Shown piece by piece: positions 33,077-37,320 of a stretch of 37,320 nt of DNA. Each line of letters opens with the position of its first letter. Position 1 is the first letter of the stretch. Made by a program: the position numbers and the translations under genes. The notes below the pieces were generated by a model that had not been told where the DNA came from, searched no databases, and worked only from the letters and a program-made list of their open reading frames with translations. The stretch is from an uncultured Collinsella sp. (GTDB lineage Bacteria > Actinomycetota > Coriobacteriia > Coriobacteriales > Coriobacteriaceae), in assembly GCA_902495945.1 (NCBI GenBank), contig CABUZD010000003.1, positions 1-37,320 of the forward strand, read 5' to 3'.

Positions 33077-33203
33077 GGGGGCCCTGACCTTTAGTTTTGT
33101 AAACGTCCTCGCGCATGAGCCCCGCCTATCCTGCTCCTTCGGAGCATCGGATAAGCGGGGCCCGCGCTGCGGAATGTTTACAAAACTAAAGATCAGGGCC
33201 CCC
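33077..33203. repeat. 127-bp long inverted repeat with nested hairpin
   Basis: Arms of 28 nt at 33077-33104 and 33176-33203 match at 27 of 28 positions (GGGGGCCCTGA then TTTAGTTTTGTAAAC). The centre holds a second stem (GCCCCGC...GCGGGGC) capped by GCTCC-TTCG-GGAGC. It begins 11 bases after the esterase stop, so it may also end transcription. It looks like a non-autonomous palindromic element. Confidence 0.75.
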
Positions 33204-33332
33204 TAAGTTAACGTTGTTCGAAACGCTGGCCGGGCGCTTCCGGCAGCACGCCGGGTCGGTGGCGATGGGGGCGTGGGTCCCGTCTTGCCTTGCGCGTAAC
33301 TGGCTGAATTGATTTTGATTGGAGCTGTTCCT

Positions 33333-34913
33333 ATGTCCCAAAAGTTGACTCGGGTGATTGTTACCACTGATATGGAAGTCGATGATATGAACTCGCTCGT
33401 TCATTTGGCTCTGTATCTCAACTTGCTTGATGTTCAGGCTGTGGTGTATACAGCTTCGCAGTATCACTTTCTTGGGGATGGGATTCATACGCTGGGCGAG
33501 GTGAATACGCATTGGCGGACTAAGGGGCGTCGCTCTTACGAGTGGGCTGTTGTGCCTCATGAACCCGATCCGCTGGCTGGGGAGCTTCGTGAGTATCGTC
33601 CGTTTCCCGAGCATTGGATTGAGAGTCTCTGGAGCAATGAATATGCCCAGGCTTGGCCGCAGTTGCAGGCGAATGCGGACGCTGCCGACGAGCCGCCGTT
33701 TCCCACGCCCGCGCAGATGATCGAGCGTACGTTTGTGGGAAATGTTGCTTTTGAGGGTGACGTGACTGAGGAGACTGAAGGGTCGCGCGTCATCGCCGAC
33801 GCCATCATGGATGACGACCCTCGCACGCTGTGGCTGCTCAGCTGGGGTGGCATGAACACCATCGTTCGCGCCCTCATGAGCATTGCCGAGCGTTATCGCG
33901 CCACGCCCGAATGGCCTGCCGTGCAGCAGCGGGTCTATCAGAAGGCGCGCGTGATGGGCGTCGCGGACGGCGTAGGGCAGGACAACTCATGGCTCGACCA
34001 TGGGCGTGAGCTCTTTCCCGAGCTCGTCTTTTGGCGTGTGCCCTATGTGTATGGCAACTATTTCGACGCCAAAACGGCTCAACCCGATACGCTACCGCTG
34101 TTTAAGGCTCCTTGGCCTGAGCAGAATCTCACGCAGGGCAACGGCCCCCTTATGGCGCACTATATGCTCTATGGCGACGGCAAGGTCTACGAAAACGAGC
34201 CCGAGCGCTTTCAGTTTGGCAAGCATGCCCGTCTGGATTGGGGTCTAGAAGGCATGCCCGCGATGCAGTTTGAGCGCGGCGATTTTATGGCCGAAGGCGA
34301 CAGCATGACCTATATTCCGCTGCTGCCGTTTGGCCTGCGCGGTATTGACAACCGCGACTTCGATACGCTGCTCGGCCGCATGTTTCTTGATGGGCACCCC
34401 GACGCGAGTGCACCTGACGGTTTTGCCTCCATCAGCACGCCCGCAGATGACAATCTCAATCCCTACCTGCGAGCGTATCAGGAGGACTTTGCCGCCCGCG
34501 CACAATGGTGCGCCCATGATCCGGCCACCTGCTCACATCCAGCACATATTGTCGAGGTTACGACCGACCGCAGTGCTTCAGCCGGTGAGCGTGTCGCCCT
34601 TTCAGCGACCATCGTCGACCCCGACGGCAGGGGCTTCGATGCGCATTGGGATGTCGCCGTGGACCCGTCGAGCTATGCAGGCGTCCAGGATCTGTCGCTG
34701 TGGCATGAATGCGCGATGGACGCCGCTTTCATCGTGCCCGCCGACGCACGACCCGGCGACCGCTTCGTGCTCACCCTCACCGTCCAGACGCGCGCCGAGC
34801 GCCCCTGCACCCGCTACGCCCAGGTCGCCGTGACCGTGGCACAGCAAGGACGGCGTCCACATTCGACAGCCGCCGCATTCGGCAAGGAGTGTCCCCAACT
34901 GCCACTCATTTAA
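33333..34913 (+). CDS. DUF1593 protein: nucleoside-hydrolase-like fold plus Ig-like C-terminus
   Basis: A 526-residue protein of the Sde0182 type. The N-terminal region has RVIVTTDMEVDDMNS, a modified DxDxxxDD calcium site of nucleoside hydrolases, then WGGMNTIVRAL. The C-terminal ~100 residues form a beta sandwich (VSLSATIVDPDGRGFDAHW-like). It has no clear signal peptide. GGAG lies 8 bases before the ATG at 33333. The first ~130 codons end in T far more often than the rest of the gene, so its sequence may be a mosaic. The last ~20 residues and the TAA come from repeat family B. Substrate unknown. Confidence 0.8.
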   Translation: MSQKLTRVIVTTDMEVDDMNSLVHLALYLNLLDVQAVVYTASQYHFLGDGIHTLGEVNTHWRTKGRRSYEWAVVPHEPDPLAGELREYRPFPEHWIESLWSNEYAQAWPQLQANADAADEPPFPTPAQMIERTFVGNVAFEGDVTEETEGSRVIADAIMDDDPRTLWLLSWGGMNTIVRALMSIAERYRATPEWPAVQQRVYQKARVMGVADGVGQDNSWLDHGRELFPELVFWRVPYVYGNYFDAKTAQPDTLPLFKAPWPEQNLTQGNGPLMAHYMLYGDGKVYENEPERFQFGKHARLDWGLEGMPAMQFERGDFMAEGDSMTYIPLLPFGLRGIDNRDFDTLLGRMFLDGHPDASAPDGFASISTPADDNLNPYLRAYQEDFAARAQWCAHDPATCSHPAHIVEVTTDRSASAGERVALSATIVDPDGRGFDAHWDVAVDPSSYAGVQDLSLWHECAMDAAFIVPADARPGDRFVLTLTVQTRAERPCTRYAQVAVTVAQQGRRPHSTAAAFGKECPQLPLI

Positions 34914-34931
34914 GTACGTCCCCAAGTGCCA
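34886..34931. repeat. Dispersed repeat family B, copy 5 (supplies the upstream stop codon)
   Basis: 46 nt with twin GTCCCCAA cores 27 bases apart. Here the 27-base unit is a visible tandem: CAACTGCCACTCATTTAAGT then CAAGTGCCAACTCAT. It encodes the last residues (CPQLPLI) and TAA of the DUF1593 gene. Confidence 0.85.
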
Positions 34932-35049
34932 ACTCATACAGTAAATGTTTAATCTGTTTCGTTAACTGAAATGCGTAAATCTGGTTAATCAAAAAAGCAA
35001 AATTTTGTTAAATGTAAATGGTAAATTTAGTTAAACGCACTGGTAAACA

Positions 35050-36327
35050 ATGGTGATAATTATGCCAAAGAAGTACTACACTAGAATTATCGAAAATGAG
35101 CTCGACCAGCTGCTGGGCATATTCGGTGCCGTTCTCATCGAGGGACCGAAATGGTGCGGGAAGACGACCACAGCCGAGACCCGTGCGGCGTCCAGGCTCC
35201 TTCTCATGGACCCGTCCCGCAACTTCGAGAATCGCTTACGCGCCGAGACTGACCCAGCTCTTGCCGTTTCCGGCGAGGTGCCACGGCTAATTGACGAGTG
35301 GCAGGAGGTTCCGAAACTTTGGGACGCGGCACGGTTTGAATGTGACAACCGTGGCGGTGAGCCTGGCCAGTTCATATTTACGGGGTCGGCAACACCGCGA
35401 GACGACAAACGTCCGATGCACAGTGGCGCTGGAAGGTTCGCCAAACTGCGCATGGATACCATGACGCTTTTCGAACTTGGGAAATCCAGCGGTGCAGTTA
35501 AGCTATCGGGCATTATTTCTGGCAAAAAGTTCAATGGCGCTTTTGGGTCGCTGGATTCTGCCTCGATTGCCGAGTGCGTTGTTCGTGGTGGATGGCCTGC
35601 GGCGGTCGGACACGATGCGCGGGCTGCGTCCGCGATGGCCAAACGATACATCGACATAGTTGCCGAAGAAGATTTGTCCCGTGTCGACGGCTCTCGCCGC
35701 GACCCTGAAAAGGTCAAAGCTGTCATTGAATCGCTTGCGCGCAATGAATCCACTTTGGCGACACTCAAAACGCTCGTAGCCGATCTTGGTGGGGAGGTGT
35801 CGAGACAAACGGCGTCATCATACATATCTCTTCTCGCTCGGATTAATTTCGTTCGCGATATTCCCGCATGGAACCCTGCAATGAGATCTCCAGTGCACCT
35901 AAGAGAATCGAAGAAGCATCATCTCGCTGACCCGTCACTAGCGGCCGCTGCGCTCGGGGCGACTCCGGAGACATTACTGCTGGACTTCAAGACGCTTGGA
36001 CTGCTTTTTGAATCGTTGGCCCTTCATGATTTGTGGGTTTATGCGCAAGCAAATGGAATGGGTCTCTATCACTATCACGATTCTCGCGATCTAGAGGTCG
36101 ATGCAGTCATTGCGGCTCCCGGTGGAACGTGGATTCCGATCGAAGTTAAACTCAGCTCTGCTCAAATCGAAGAGGCGTCTGACAGTCTCGTTGCTGTCGA
36201 GAAGCGTATGGTCGCTGCCGGAAACAACCCGCCAGTTTCGAAAGTCGCAATCATTGGATTTGGCTCACAAGCCTATGTCACTGACCGCGGCGTCCAAGTT
36301 GTTCCGCTGGATGTTCTCGCGCCGTAG
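35050..36327 (+). CDS. DUF4143-type AAA ATPase
   Basis: A 425-residue protein of the COG1373 class. It has Walker A GPKWCGKTT, Walker B-like RLIDEWQEVP and the sensor FIFTGSA. A central winged-helix-like region is followed by a C-terminal restriction-endonuclease-like DUF4143 core (DLEVDAVIAAPGGTWIPIEVKLS). Cellular role is unknown; such genes are common accessory genes. GC content is lower and codon use mixed, suggesting transfer. The leader (34932-35049) is strongly AT-rich with repeated GTTAA/GTAAA words. No Shine-Dalgarno precedes either ATG (35050 or 35062), so it may be leaderless. Confidence 0.85.
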   Translation: MVIIMPKKYYTRIIENELDQLLGIFGAVLIEGPKWCGKTTTAETRAASRLLLMDPSRNFENRLRAETDPALAVSGEVPRLIDEWQEVPKLWDAARFECDNRGGEPGQFIFTGSATPRDDKRPMHSGAGRFAKLRMDTMTLFELGKSSGAVKLSGIISGKKFNGAFGSLDSASIAECVVRGGWPAAVGHDARAASAMAKRYIDIVAEEDLSRVDGSRRDPEKVKAVIESLARNESTLATLKTLVADLGGEVSRQTASSYISLLARINFVRDIPAWNPAMRSPVHLRESKKHHLADPSLAAAALGATPETLLLDFKTLGLLFESLALHDLWVYAQANGMGLYHYHDSRDLEVDAVIAAPGGTWIPIEVKLSSAQIEEASDSLVAVEKRMVAAGNNPPVSKVAIIGFGSQAYVTDRGVQVVPLDVLAP

Positions 36328-36378
36328 TGCAATTGCAAGTTTTAACTTCTTTTGCTTTCTCTCACTTCTTTTAACGAA

Positions 36379-36415
36379 ACACCCGGTGGGCATTAACTGC
36401 TCGCCGGGTGTCTTG
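36379..36415 (+). terminator. Terminator after the DUF4143 gene
   Basis: ACACCCGG (36379-36386) and CCGGGTGT (36404-36411) form an 8-bp stem with further inner pairing, followed by CTTGG. The T-run is weak but T-rich sequence precedes it. Confidence 0.6.
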
Positions 36416-36439
36416 GTTAGGACGTTATAAAGCAGGACT

Positions 36440-36561
36440 TCCGAAACACGGCGGTCAGGTCCGCCTCCTAAGGGCCTGAGGTGCTCGAGATTGGGAGCGA
36501 CAAGCCCGACGAAGCGTACTTTAGGTACGCGAGGAGGGTTGGAGCCCCAAGGTTGAGTGCC
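36440..36561. repeat. Structured intergenic element before the second GH1 gene end
   Basis: CCTAAGGGCCTGAGG (near 36466) and CTCAGCGCCCTAAGG (near 36562) pair across about 80 bases. Between them GCGTAC/GTACGC forms a perfect 6-bp hairpin. It lies between two convergent genes and looks like a repeat, but only one copy occurs in this window. Confidence 0.45.
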
Positions 36562-37320
36562 TCAGCGCCCTAAGGCCAGGTCTTCGCCGTTGGTGGCGAT
36601 GACCTTCTTGTACCAGTCAAAGCTCTTCTTTTTGGAACGCTTGAGAGTGCCGTTGCCCGCATCATCGCGGTCGACATAGATAAAGCCGTAGCGCTTGGAC
36701 ATCTCGCCCGTGCCGGCAGACACCAGGTCGATCGGGCCCCAGGTGGTGTAGCCCAGCAGGTCAACGCCGTCCTCGGTCACCGCATCGCGCATCGCGGCGA
36801 TATGCTGGCGCAGGTAGTCGATACGGTAGTCGTCGTTGATGGAGCCATCCTCCTCGACAACATCCTTGGCGCCCAGGCCGTTCTCGACCACAAACAGCGG
36901 CTTCTGATAGCGGTCGTACAGATCGTTGAGGGTGATGCGGAAGCCCAGCGGATCGATGGCCCAGCCCCACTGGCTCTCCTGCAGGTAGGGGTTCTTGGCG
37001 CCGGCGAAGGCGTTGCCCTGGGTGCGCTCGACATCGGGGTTATCGGCACCGGCGGAGCAGCGGGTGCTGTAGTAGCTAAAGCTGATGAAGTCGACGGTGT
37101 TAGCGGCCAGGATCTCGCGGTCCTCGTCCGTCATACCCACATCGATGCCCAGGCGCTCGAGCTTCTTGACGGCATAGGCCGGGTAGTAGCCACGGCTCTG
37201 GACGTCGACGAAGAAGTAATTGTCCTGGTTGTCGAGCTGCGCCTGGCGCACATCGCCCGGACGGCAGCTGTAGGGGTAGTAGCTACCCGCGGCGAGCATG
37301 CAGCCGATCTTGACCTCAGG
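36562..37320 (-). CDS. GH1 6-phospho-beta-glucosidase, C-terminal half (5' cut by window edge)
   Basis: The frame is open to the right edge, so the gene starts beyond 37320; the ATG at 37299 is internal. The visible 252 residues run from PEVKIGCMLAAGSYYPYSC (a conserved GH1 segment) to the end. The nucleophile Glu lies in FVVENGLGA. SAGTGEMSKRYGFIYVDRDD is the 6-phospho-sugar signature. It should hydrolyse PTS-imported phospho-beta-glucosides, like the enzyme at 11206-12654. The acid/base motif is outside the window. Confidence 0.92.
   Translation of the reverse strand, partial: PEVKIGCMLAAGSYYPYSCRPGDVRQAQLDNQDNYFFVDVQSRGYYPAYAVKKLERLGIDVGMTDEDREILAANTVDFISFSYYSTRCSAGADNPDVERTQGNAFAGAKNPYLQESQWGWAIDPLGFRITLNDLYDRYQKPLFVVENGLGAKDVVEEDGSINDDYRIDYLRQHIAAMRDAVTEDGVDLLGYTTWGPIDLVSAGTGEMSKRYGFIYVDRDDAGNGTLKRSKKKSFDWYKKVIATNGEDLALGR

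Noticed and set aside
35050..36327. Part of an antiphage defence island
   Set aside because: No restriction, toxin-antitoxin or other defence gene is adjacent; the DUF4143 family alone is not enough.

Overview
The window is about 60% GC, gene-dense and uses Actinobacteria-like codons. Gene content (hyp genes with NikR, many intracellular glycoside hydrolases, PTS parts, GH1 phospho-glucosidases) and several families of short dispersed intergenic repeats suggest a gut Coriobacteriia chromosome, most likely Collinsella. This taxonomic call is inference; no rRNA or other phylogenetic marker is present. I saw no tRNA, rRNA or CRISPR array.

Layout. 1-1889: the end of a GHKL sensor kinase, a degenerate uracil-DNA-glycosylase-like protein on the minus strand, and thioredoxin. 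2121-8273: a nickel/hydrogenase-maturation block of a small unknown gene, nikR, hypF, hypC, hypD and hypE, followed by a HAD phosphatase (8398-9066). 9067-9600: a repeat-rich convergent gap. 9598-12654 (minus): a lipoprotein, a stand-alone EIIA-Glc, a HAD remnant and a GH1 enzyme. 12827-17415: an AraC regulator divergent from a large GH106-like glycosidase, then an RpiR/SIS regulator. 17457-19291: repeats, an IS110/IS1111-type element and a structured module at the end of pyrE. 20100-23175: mgtA behind a long leader with a possible leader peptide. 23301-28185: an apparent MFS, DUF5060/DUF4038 glycosidase and ROK kinase operon divergent from a TetR regulator, with two perfect palindromes between them. 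28289-31239 (minus): a beta-glucoside-type PTS IIBC and a DUF4038 glycosidase. 31729-34913: a PHB-depolymerase-like esterase and a DUF1593 nucleoside-hydrolase-like protein. 35050-36327: a DUF4143 ATPase. 36562 to the end: a second GH1 enzyme, cut by the window edge.

How the genes fit together. The hyp block supplies enzymes that build the Fe(CN)2CO centre of NiFe hydrogenases, and NikR would set nickel supply; hypA, hypB and the hydrogenase itself are not in the window. Most of the rest takes up and cleaves plant or host glycosides inside the cell. It uses two routes: PTS uptake with phospho-glucosidases (EIIA, IIBC, GH1), and MFS import with cytoplasmic hydrolysis and ROK phosphorylation. 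Each cluster has its own regulator or operator-like palindromes.

The most unusual signals are not ordinary genes. They are a 207-bp, codon-aligned, terminally inverted insertion inside hypF; a three-hairpin module with covarying stems at the 3' ends of two unrelated minus-strand genes; a 46-bp twin-core repeat family; a second hairpin repeat family that abuts or supplies stop codons; a 127-bp inverted repeat; and an IS1111-type element whose 3' non-coding region repeats short sequences found at its own two junctions, as a bridge-RNA model might predict.
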